Below, piece after piece: positions 1 to 6,058 of a stretch of DNA of 14,898 nucleotides. Source of the DNA: an uncultured Mollicutes bacterium (GTDB taxonomy: Bacteria; Bacillota_I; Bacilli_A; RF39; UBA660); contig UQQI01000037.1 in assembly GCA_900543055.1 (NCBI GenBank), forward strand, positions 1 to 14,898, written 5' to 3'. A program made the position numbers and the translations under genes. The notes beneath the pieces were generated by a model. That model worked only from the letters and a program-made list of their open reading frames with translations, searched no databases and was not told the DNA's origin. Numbering within the stretch: position 1 is the first letter of the stretch; the number at the start of each line of letters is the position of its first letter.

Positions 1-1
1 A

Positions 2-244
2 TTATTTAATAAATCCTTTAAAAATTATTTTATTTTATATACAAAAGAAGAAGTTATAAAAAATAGACTATTCGGTCCAGGAAAAAATAATATATATTTT
101 GAAGATACAATAGGTGACTTCTTAGCAGTAGCAACAAAAGATAGATATTTTTTGTATAACGAACATGGTAAAATATTTAAATCGGTCCATGCGGGTATAA
201 CAGAAGATGAAGTAGTTGTACCATTAATTATATATAAGAGTTAA
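2..244 (+). CDS. Alkaline-phosphatase-superfamily protein, C-terminal fragment
   Basis: An open frame enters from the left edge and ends at TAA 242-244, giving about 80 residues of a C-terminus. Its last part reads HAGITEDEVVVPLIIYKS, preceded by LFGPGKN and IGDFLAVATKDRYFLYN. This resembles the end of type I phosphodiesterase/nucleotide pyrophosphatase proteins of the alkaline phosphatase superfamily, where a metal-binding His in an H-x-G-[LI]-[ST]-x-[ED]-E segment is followed by a VPL strand. Most of the metal and nucleophile sites lie outside the window, so the substrate cannot be judged. The next gene starts 23 nt downstream with no terminator between, so the two are probably co-transcribed. 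The family call rests on this short tail only. Confidence 0.55.
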   Translation, partial: LFNKSFKNYFILYTKEEVIKNRLFGPGKNNIYFEDTIGDFLAVATKDRYFLYNEHGKIFKSVHAGITEDEVVVPLIIYKS

Positions 245-267
245 AAATAAAAAGTTAGGAGAAAACA

Positions 268-1044
268 ATGATTAAATTAATAGGAATGGATTTTGATGGA
301 ACTTTACTGAATGATTCAAAAGAAGTAACAAAAAAAACAAAAGATACATTAAGAGCCGCAAGAGAAAAAAATATAAAAATAGTAGGAGTAACAGCAAGAA
401 CATTAGAAAGTGCTAAAAATGTAGTTGATAAAAGTTTGTTTGACTATTTAATATTAAATAATGGAGCATTTGTAGTAGATGAAAATAACAAAGTGATTGA
501 AAAAAAAGTATTAGAAGAAAACGATATTTTTAAAATAACAGATATCTTAAAAGATAAGGCTGATCAAATAGATTATTGTACAGAAACAAAATACTTTATT
601 TATAAAGGAAATCCTAATACAAGTTTATCTTTTATAAAAAGTATTGATTCATATAAAGAAATTAATGAAGAGATATGTAGAATAAATGTATTTATTAATA
701 AAGAAATAATTGATGAAGAATTATCTAACTTGCAAAATAAATTTAAAAATTTACATACATTTATAATGCAAGACTCTAACGATACAAAAAAATGGATTGT
801 AATAAATCCGGCTAACTTAAATAAAGCAAATTCACTAGAAGAGTTAGGAAATAAATTAGATATAGCATTAGATGAAATGGTATTTTTTGGAGATGGATTA
901 AATGATTTAGAAGCAATAGAGAGAGTAGGAGATGGAGTTGCTATGGGAAATGCACTTCAAATAATAAAAGATAAAGCTAAACATGTAACTTTATCCAATA
1001 ATGAAGATGGAATTGCTTCTTATATACTAAAAAACATTCTTTAA
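268..1044 (+). CDS. Cof-type HAD-superfamily phosphatase
   Basis: This is a 258-residue cytoplasmic Mg-dependent phosphohydrolase of the HAD family, Cof/YbiV (C2-cap) type. Motif I is DFDGTLLND with nucleophile Asp8 and acid/base Asp10. Motif II is around VTART (Thr42). The motif III lysine is probably Lys186 in NPANLNKANSL. Motif IV is GDGLNDLEAI (Asp209, Asn212, Asp213), followed by the typical AMGNA segment at 225-229. The region between about 80 and 180 is the expected cap domain. An AGGAG ribosome binding site at 257-261 fits the ATG at 268. Family members dephosphorylate sugar phosphates, nucleotides, FMN or pyridoxal phosphate; the sequence does not show which. It probably belongs to the same transcript as the phosphatase fragment upstream. 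Confidence 0.9.
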   Translation: MIKLIGMDFDGTLLNDSKEVTKKTKDTLRAAREKNIKIVGVTARTLESAKNVVDKSLFDYLILNNGAFVVDENNKVIEKKVLEENDIFKITDILKDKADQIDYCTETKYFIYKGNPNTSLSFIKSIDSYKEINEEICRINVFINKEIIDEELSNLQNKFKNLHTFIMQDSNDTKKWIVINPANLNKANSLEELGNKLDIALDEMVFFGDGLNDLEAIERVGDGVAMGNALQIIKDKAKHVTLSNNEDGIASYILKNIL

Positions 1045-1065
1045 AAGACTTTAATTGTCTTTTTT
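1043..1065. terminator. Bidirectional terminator hairpin between convergent genes
   Basis: AAAAGAC (1043-1049) pairs with GTCTTTT (1057-1063) around a 7-nt loop, and a run of six T covers 1060-1065. The hairpin overlaps the stop codons of both converging genes (TAA 1042-1044 on +, TAA at 1053-1051 on -). The stem is only 7 bp and AT-rich, so its strength is uncertain, more so in the minus direction, where the T run is four bases. Confidence 0.6.
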
Positions 1066-2055
1066 AATTTTATACATTAAGTCATTATAATCAACTTTTT
1101 CTTCTAACTCTCCATAATCAATCATAATATCTTGTAGATGATTAAATGATTCTTCTGTAAATGTTGTATTTTTTGGCCATGCTTCAATTTCTCTATATTT
1201 TTTTACTGCTTTTTCCAAATCACTTAAAGATGTATCAGGAAATTGGTTTAATATAACTTTAGCAACTTCTTTATTACTATGATTATGTACAAAATTAAGT
1301 CCTTTCATTATTGCTTTATCAAAATTTTTAATTACATCTTTATTATTTTTAATGTAAGACTTTCTGGCTGAGAATGATGTATATGGAACAATACCTCCTA
1401 AGTTACCAACGCTTTCTACAATATAACCATAACCTTGTTTTTCAACTTGTGAAGCTGTTGGTTCAAATAATGTAACAAAGTCTCCCTGCCCTCCAATAAA
1501 TGCACCACTCATTGCAGCAAAAGCAATAGAAGTATCAATGTTCACATCATGTCTTGGATCAATATTATTATTCTTTAAAGCATATTCTAATGTCATTTCT
1601 GGCATACCAGCTTGACGACCTCCAATAATATCTTTACCATTTAAATCATCTAATGTAAAATTATTATATTTTTTTCTAGAAACTATAAATGTTCCATCTT
1701 TTTGAGTTAGTTGAGAAAATGTTTGTAAATAATCTTTCTCTTTAGAGTTGTATACATATATTGTTGCTTCACTTCCACAAAAACCAATATCAGCATCCCC
1801 TGATAATAACGCAGCAGTTACCTTGTCAGCACCACTTGCTAGTATTAAATCAACATCAATATCATAATCTTTAAAATAATTTTTCTCAATAGCAACATAC
1901 ATTGGAGCATAAAAAACTGTATGAGCAACTTCTGCTAGAGTAATTTTTGTAGATGACTTTACCTCATCTTTTTTATTAAAATCAAAAATAGCAGCACTTC
2001 CAATTATGAAAATAGCACAAATAACTATAACATAACCAATTAATTTTCTATTCAT
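1051..2055 (-). CDS. ABC-transporter substrate-binding protein, NMT1/SsuA/ThiY type
   Basis: This is a 334-residue secreted or membrane-tethered solute-binding protein. A hydrophobic N-terminal segment (about residues 6-24) follows a short basic start (MNRK). The mature part opens with KITLAEVAHTVFYAPMYVAI (about 37-56), the usual first strand and helix of NMT1/THI5-like and sulfonate/nitrate/pyrimidine-binding proteins. A G-D-A-D-I-G-F segment follows, then DLNGKDIIGGRQAGMPE and a second lobe. Cys13 sits in the hydrophobic core (VIVIC) and is not a convincing lipobox, so anchoring by an uncleaved signal segment is as likely as lipidation. AAGGAGA at 2067-2061 supports the start. No permease or ATPase gene lies nearby, so partners must be elsewhere. 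A thiamine-precursor role is possible but unproven. Confidence 0.8.
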   Translation of the reverse strand: MNRKLIGYVIVICAIFIIGSAAIFDFNKKDEVKSSTKITLAEVAHTVFYAPMYVAIEKNYFKDYDIDVDLILASGADKVTAALLSGDADIGFCGSEATIYVYNSKEKDYLQTFSQLTQKDGTFIVSRKKYNNFTLDDLNGKDIIGGRQAGMPEMTLEYALKNNNIDPRHDVNIDTSIAFAAMSGAFIGGQGDFVTLFEPTASQVEKQGYGYIVESVGNLGGIVPYTSFSARKSYIKNNKDVIKNFDKAIMKGLNFVHNHSNKEVAKVILNQFPDTSLSDLEKAVKKYREIEAWPKNTTFTEESFNHLQDIMIDYGELEEKVDYNDLMYKIKKDN

Positions 2056-2097
2056 ATATCTCTCCTTACAAAATATTGTATGTATAAAAATTAATTG

Positions 2098-2106
2098 TGT
2101 TATAAT
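2098..2106 (+). promoter_or_regulatory. Extended -10 promoter for the yfcE-like gene
   Basis: TGTTATAAT is a perfect extended -10 (TGn plus TATAAT at 2101-2106). A weak -35 candidate TTGTAT lies at 2076-2081 with a long 19-bp spacer. The expected start near 2113 leaves a leader of only about 15 nt, just long enough for the ribosome binding site. Confidence 0.6.
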
Positions 2107-2113
2107 GAAGTTG

Positions 2114-2130
2114 AAGGAGATGATTATGTG
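2114..2130 (+). promoter_or_regulatory. Ribosome binding site and GTG start of the yfcE-like gene
   Basis: AAGGAGA at 2114-2120 lies 7 nt before GTG 2128-2130. An upstream in-frame TTG at 2095 overlaps the promoter and has no ribosome binding site. GTG 2128 also gives MKIMFISDIHG, the expected N-terminus for the family. Confidence 0.75.
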
Positions 2131-2667
2131 AAAATAATGTTTATATCAGACATTCATGGTATAAAAAATAACTTAGATAAAATTAGAAAAAAGTATCATG
2201 AATTGAGTTGTGACAAATTAGTTGTTTTAGGAGATTTATATTATATTGGACCAAGAAATAAGATACATAATGATTATGATATTCAATATGTAAAATCATT
2301 TTTAGAATCATTTAAAGATGATTTAATTTGCATGAGAGGTAATTGTGATTCAGATGTAGATATTATGGTAAGTGATTTTCCAATTGTAAGTGAACTTTCA
2401 TATATATCAGTAGATAATAATGATATATATTTAACACATGGACACATATATAATGAAAATAATTGGAATAAGAAACATAGTATTTTAATATATGGACACC
2501 TGCATATACCATTTATAAAAGAGCATAACAATAATCTTTTTATTAATCCTGGTTCTATATCTTTACCAAAAGAAAATAATAATCCAACATATTTAATATA
2601 TGATAATAATACTTTCACAATTTATGATATAAATGATAAAAAAATAGTAGAAAAAACAATAAATTAA
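2128..2667 (+). CDS. yfcE: YfcE-type metallophosphodiesterase
   Basis: This is a 179-residue cytoplasmic calcineurin-like phosphoesterase of the YfcE/MJ0936 family, which hydrolyses phosphodiesters (artificial substrates in vitro) with two bound metals. In order, it shows D-x-H in FISDIHG (Asp8, His10), LGDLYYIGPRN, RGNCDSDVD, the LTHGH pair, YGHLHIPF, and the closing NPGSISLPK. The GPRN and GNCDS segments match YfcE more closely than the generic family, and the length is typical. The start is GTG 2128, reached from its own extended -10 promoter. The gene is divergent from the substrate-binding protein and separated from the adhesin operon by that operon's promoter. No T-tailed terminator was seen after the stop; TTAACA/TGTTAA near 2664-2682 forms only a weak stem. 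Confidence 0.85.
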   Translation: MKIMFISDIHGIKNNLDKIRKKYHELSCDKLVVLGDLYYIGPRNKIHNDYDIQYVKSFLESFKDDLICMRGNCDSDVDIMVSDFPIVSELSYISVDNNDIYLTHGHIYNENNWNKKHSILIYGHLHIPFIKEHNNNLFINPGSISLPKENNNPTYLIYDNNTFTIYDINDKKIVEKTIN

Positions 2668-2738
2668 CAAAAAATGTGTTAAAAAGCCAAAAAAATATAA
2701 AAAATACGCAATAATAGGGGTCTAAAGGGTTATTTTAC

Positions 2739-2767
2739 TTGCAAAAAAAAGACAAAAGTGTTATAAT
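2739..2767 (+). promoter_or_regulatory. Promoter of the adhesin-sortase operon
   Basis: The -35 is TTGCAA (2739-2744) and the -10 is TATAAT (2762-2767), with a 17-bp spacer. TGT directly before the -10 makes it an extended -10. The start is expected near 2774. A GAGGGGGA ribosome binding site at 2783-2790 precedes ATG 2797. This is one of the best promoters in the window, suggesting strong constitutive-type expression. Confidence 0.85.
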
Positions 2768-2796
2768 ATAGCCACATTGAGTGAGGGGGATAATTT

Positions 2797-4371
2797 ATGA
2801 AACTATTCAATAAAATGGCAAAAATGACAAAAAAAGTACTAGCTTTAATTGTTGCTATATCAATTATAGTTGGTTCTGTTGAAACTGTTAATGCAGCTTC
2901 AGAAACTATTCAACTTGGAGATGCACCTTATGTTAATGAAAGATATATAGCAAATGTAGGGTTCTATCATAAACAAACAACAAGTGGTCAAGAATTATAT
3001 TGTTTAAACATTCATAAATCAACAGCAAAAAACACAACAGCAAAATTAGTAAAAAATAGTAATAATATAGATGGTGGTATTGTATACATCTTAAAAAATG
3101 GTTATCCTAATAAATCAATTACAGGAAACAAAGATAAAGATTACTATATTACACAAACAGCAGTATGGTGGTATTTAGATGAAACACGTGGTACATCAAA
3201 TTTAGGTGAACAATTTAAAAACAATGGTACTGTAACAGCAAATGGAAAAGGAATGCGTGAAAAAATAAAACAACTAGTTACAGAAGCAAAAGCACATAAG
3301 AATGATTCAATTAATCCATCAGATGCTGCACTTGCAATTTCAGCAAGTCAAACAACAATGACAATTAAAGATAAATATTATACATCTGGTGACATTAAAG
3401 CAACAAAAGCTACAAACATAAGTGAGTACATGGTTACACTAACAAATGCTCCATCAGGAACAAAAATTGAAAAAGCTGATGGAACAGTTACAGATTATAA
3501 TGGTGAGTTTAAAGTTAGTGCTAACCAATCATTTAAAGTAAAAGTTCCAGTTACAGCATTAAAAACAATTACTAGTGAAATAACAGTAACTGCAAAGGCA
3601 ACAGGAACAACACAATATACAGCTTATGAATATCAACCAACAAATACAGCAATGCAAAATGTTGCATTACTAGAAAAGGTAACAAAGAATGTATCATCTG
3701 CAATTAAATTAAATATTGACTCATCAAGAGTTACAGTATTCAAGGTAGATACAAATACTAAAAAAACAATAGCAGGAGCAAAATTAGTTTTAAAAGATGC
3801 AAGTGGAAATACAGTTGCAAGTTGGACATCAACTATTAATGGTCACGTAATCAGAAACTTAGCAAATGGAAATTATACATTAGAAGAAACAGAAGCACCA
3901 AATGGATATTTAGTAAATAAAAATGTAACTAAATTTACAATTGATAATACTCATAGAGATATCAAAATAACATTTGAAAATGCTCCAAAGAAAGTTGTAG
4001 TTACTATAACTAAAGTAGACCAAGAAACAAATAGTCCATTAGCAGGAGCTGTACTAGTTGTAAGAGATTCAACAGGAAAAGAAGTTGCAAGATTTACAAC
4101 AACTACTGACTCTTATACATTAACAGACTTAAGCAATGGAACATATACAGTAGAAGAAGAAAGTGCACCAGAAGGATACATTAAAAGTAGTCAAAAAGTG
4201 TCATTTACAATAGATGACCAACACTTATCACATCAAATCAACTTTGTTAATGCTAAAGAAACAATCGTTCCTAATACAGCATCATCATCTTCAATTATCT
4301 TAACAATTTTAGGTATTGCAATTTTAGGAAGCGGAATTGCATATGTATACAAAAACAGTAAGAAAGCCTAA
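2797..4371 (+). CDS. Cell-wall-anchored thioester/SpaA-domain adhesin
   Basis: This is a 524-residue surface protein. It has a basic, hydrophobic signal peptide with cleavage near VNA-A33. Residues 40-170 look like a thioester domain: Cys69 in ELYCLNIH and Gln120 in YYITQTAVWWYLD are the likely Cys-Gln thioester pair used by Gram-positive adhesins to bind host surfaces covalently. Residues 170-305 are a beta-rich stalk. Two SpaA/CnaB domains follow (about 311-396 and 402-487). Their likely isopeptide triads are Lys316/Glu364/Asn395 and Lys406/Glu454/Asn485, with EETEAPNGY and EEESAPEGY. The C-terminus is a sorting signal: VPNTA (491-495), a hydrophobic helix and the KNSKKA tail. The coding region ends with tandem TAA TAA and overlaps the sortase gene, which is presumably its dedicated anchoring enzyme. 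Host binding is inferred, not shown. Confidence 0.88.
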   Translation: MKLFNKMAKMTKKVLALIVAISIIVGSVETVNAASETIQLGDAPYVNERYIANVGFYHKQTTSGQELYCLNIHKSTAKNTTAKLVKNSNNIDGGIVYILKNGYPNKSITGNKDKDYYITQTAVWWYLDETRGTSNLGEQFKNNGTVTANGKGMREKIKQLVTEAKAHKNDSINPSDAALAISASQTTMTIKDKYYTSGDIKATKATNISEYMVTLTNAPSGTKIEKADGTVTDYNGEFKVSANQSFKVKVPVTALKTITSEITVTAKATGTTQYTAYEYQPTNTAMQNVALLEKVTKNVSSAIKLNIDSSRVTVFKVDTNTKKTIAGAKLVLKDASGNTVASWTSTINGHVIRNLANGNYTLEETEAPNGYLVNKNVTKFTIDNTHRDIKITFENAPKKVVVTITKVDQETNSPLAGAVLVVRDSTGKEVARFTTTTDSYTLTDLSNGTYTVEEESAPEGYIKSSQKVSFTIDDQHLSHQINFVNAKETIVPNTASSSSIILTILGIAILGSGIAYVYKNSKKA

Positions 4372-4996
4372 TAAGAATAAAAGAATCTCTCCTAGTGAAA
4401 CAGCATTTATAGGTGCAATAATCACTCTAATAGGAGGATTCTTTATTTCTTATAACTATATTGAATCTCAAAAGATAATGGCCTATGATTATATGGCAAA
4501 TGCGTTTTATGATGGAAATCAAGTAACAGTTGCAGAAAATGAAAATAATCAAACAGAAGAAAAAAAAGAAGGGTTGTCTGGAGAGATAACTAATGATTAT
4601 ATAGGATATTTAAATATACCTAAAATAAATTTAACAAAAGGATTTTTAGATAATAGATCATCAGAAAATGATGTAGAAAAAAACATACTTGTAGTAGAAG
4701 GTTCAAACTATCCAGATGTTGATAAAGGGAACTTCATACTAGCAGGACATTCAGGAACAGGTTGGAAAGCATTCTTTAATGACTTATACAAATTATCAGC
4801 AGGAGATACTGCCAAAATTACATATAAAGATAAAACGTATACTTATCAAATTACAAATATTTATAAACAACCAAAAACAGGTAAATTAGCAATATACAGA
4901 AATTATGATAAGACAACATTAACTCTAATTACATGTACAAATAATGATTCAACAACACAAACAATTTACATTGCAGAGTTAATAAATAAAGAATAA
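4343..4996 (+). CDS. Sortase dedicated to the upstream adhesin
   Basis: This is a membrane-bound transpeptidase of about 217 residues. A short basic N-terminus precedes one membrane segment (about 22-38 from this ATG), a linker and the sortase beta-barrel. In numbering from this ATG the catalytic His is His136 in LAGHSGTGW and the catalytic Cys is Cys198 in TLITCTNND. The usual Arg a few residues later is absent: the aligned strand reads TTQTIYIAEL, with Gln where Arg is expected. The gene overlaps the adhesin by 29 nt, implying translational coupling. TTG 4337 is an alternative start: AGGAAG (4326-4331) lies 5 nt from it but 11 nt from ATG 4343. The sorting motif VPNTA resembles the LPNTA used by class D sortases, but I cannot fix the class. 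Confidence 0.88.
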   Translation: MYTKTVRKPNKNKRISPSETAFIGAIITLIGGFFISYNYIESQKIMAYDYMANAFYDGNQVTVAENENNQTEEKKEGLSGEITNDYIGYLNIPKINLTKGFLDNRSSENDVEKNILVVEGSNYPDVDKGNFILAGHSGTGWKAFFNDLYKLSAGDTAKITYKDKTYTYQITNIYKQPKTGKLAIYRNYDKTTLTLITCTNNDSTTQTIYIAELINKE

Positions 4997-5018
4997 AAAT
5001 TATTTAGGGGGTGGATGA

Positions 5019-5975
5019 ATGAGCAAATTGTCTTTTATTGACAAATTACGAATACTTTTAAATATATCAAAAAGTTCAAGTTTATACATATTTATATTAG
5101 CACTATTAATTTTTGTAGGAATTATCTTTATAACTACAAACAAGAAAAATGCTAAAAGAAACAAAATGATATATGCAAGTATTTCAGTATTTATTTTAGT
5201 AACATTAGTAGTAGCATACCATGCATCCCTAAGTAATATGCTAAAGTATATGATGGATAACTTTTTCATAGTAGTATACTTTCCTAATTTAGCAATTTAT
5301 TTAGCAGCTTTAATTGCAACAAACATAATATTATGGATAAGTTTATTCAATTATAAAACAACAAAATCTATAAAAACTTTAAATGTTTCAGTATATATAA
5401 TAATGAACTACTTATTAGCACTTTTATTAAATATAGTTAATAAAAATAATCTAGATATATTTACGCAAAAGTCAGTATATGGTAATAAAAATGCAACAGC
5501 ACTAATTGAACTTTCATCAATTATCTTCATAGTTTGGATAATATTCTTAATTATATATAAAATTATTTTAATTTATATAAGAAAAGATTATCAACCAAAA
5601 GTAAAGAAAATACTAATAAAGAAAAAAGTAAAAAAATTACCAGAAAATTTTGCTCCTCTAGAAACTCCTACATATATTTATGGTAGAGCTCCAAAAATGC
5701 CAGTAAAAGTAGTTGAAAAAGAAGTAAGAGTAACAGAACCAGTAAGAGTAAATGTAGAAAAAGACGAAAATTTACAAGATCTTGATAGTATGTTAACATT
5801 AGATGATTATAAGACTGTATTAAAAATGTTAAAGAGTCAAAAAGATAAAATGAAACAAGAAGAAGTAATAAGACAAGAGTTAAAAGAAGAGCAAAATAAA
5901 TACAAAGAATTATTAGATAAACAAAGAAATAATGAACAAAAAAAATATGAAGAATTATTAAGTTTATATAGATAA
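5019..5975 (+). CDS. Unknown polytopic membrane protein with coiled-coil tail
   Basis: I do not recognise this 318-residue protein. Four or five membrane segments are visible (about 22-40, 50-67, 82-110 which may be one or two, 121-140, 163-187). A basic stretch at 189-210 (KKILIKKKVKKL) follows, which by the positive-inside rule places the tail in the cytoplasm. A linker with VVEKEVRVTEPVRV comes next, then a charged helix from about 262 to the end, rich in K, E and Q with coiled-coil character (KEEQNKYKELLDKQ). An AGGGGGTGG ribosome binding site at 5006-5014 fits ATG 5019. It starts 22 nt after the sortase stop and precedes the terminator, so it is the third gene of the adhesin operon. A role in display or assembly of the adhesin, or in scaffolding, is a guess from position only. 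Confidence 0.75.
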   Translation: MSKLSFIDKLRILLNISKSSSLYIFILALLIFVGIIFITTNKKNAKRNKMIYASISVFILVTLVVAYHASLSNMLKYMMDNFFIVVYFPNLAIYLAALIATNIILWISLFNYKTTKSIKTLNVSVYIIMNYLLALLLNIVNKNNLDIFTQKSVYGNKNATALIELSSIIFIVWIIFLIIYKIILIYIRKDYQPKVKKILIKKKVKKLPENFAPLETPTYIYGRAPKMPVKVVEKEVRVTEPVRVNVEKDENLQDLDSMLTLDDYKTVLKMLKSQKDKMKQEEVIRQELKEEQNKYKELLDKQRNNEQKKYEELLSLYR

Positions 5976-5977
5976 GA

Positions 5978-6010
5978 AGCCATTCAACATTTTGAATGGT
6001 TTTTCTTTTA
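5978..6010 (+). terminator. Terminator of the adhesin-sortase operon
   Basis: CCATTCAA (5980-5987) pairs with TTGAATGG (5992-5999) around a CATT loop, extended by a G-U and an A-U pair. It is followed by TTTTTCTTTT (6000-6009). This is a clear Rho-independent terminator five bases after the stop codon. Confidence 0.9.
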
Positions 6011-6034
6011 CATTAAACTAATTTCATGTATAAT
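6007..6034 (+). promoter_or_regulatory. Promoter of pcrA
   Basis: The -35 is TTTACA (6007-6012) and the -10 is TATAAT (6029-6034), with a 16-bp spacer. The -35 sits in the T tail of the preceding terminator, so the two units abut. An ATG at 6026 is ruled out as the gene start because it overlaps this -10. Confidence 0.7.
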
Positions 6035-6058
6035 AAAAAAAGACAGGAAGTGTGTATT

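Noticed and set aside
2095..2127. Upstream TTG start extending the YfcE-like protein by 11 residues.
   Set aside because: It overlaps the extended -10 and has no ribosome binding site; GTG 2128 has AAGGAGA and gives the family N-terminus.
3721..4260. The two similar SpaA segments as a DNA tandem repeat.
   Set aside because: They resemble each other as protein domains only; the nucleotide sequences have diverged too far to be a recent duplication.
6026..6058. Upstream ATG extending PcrA by 11 residues.
   Set aside because: The ATG sits on the pcrA -10 box, while ATG 6059 has AGGAAG at good spacing and gives the usual MNLEELNERQ start.
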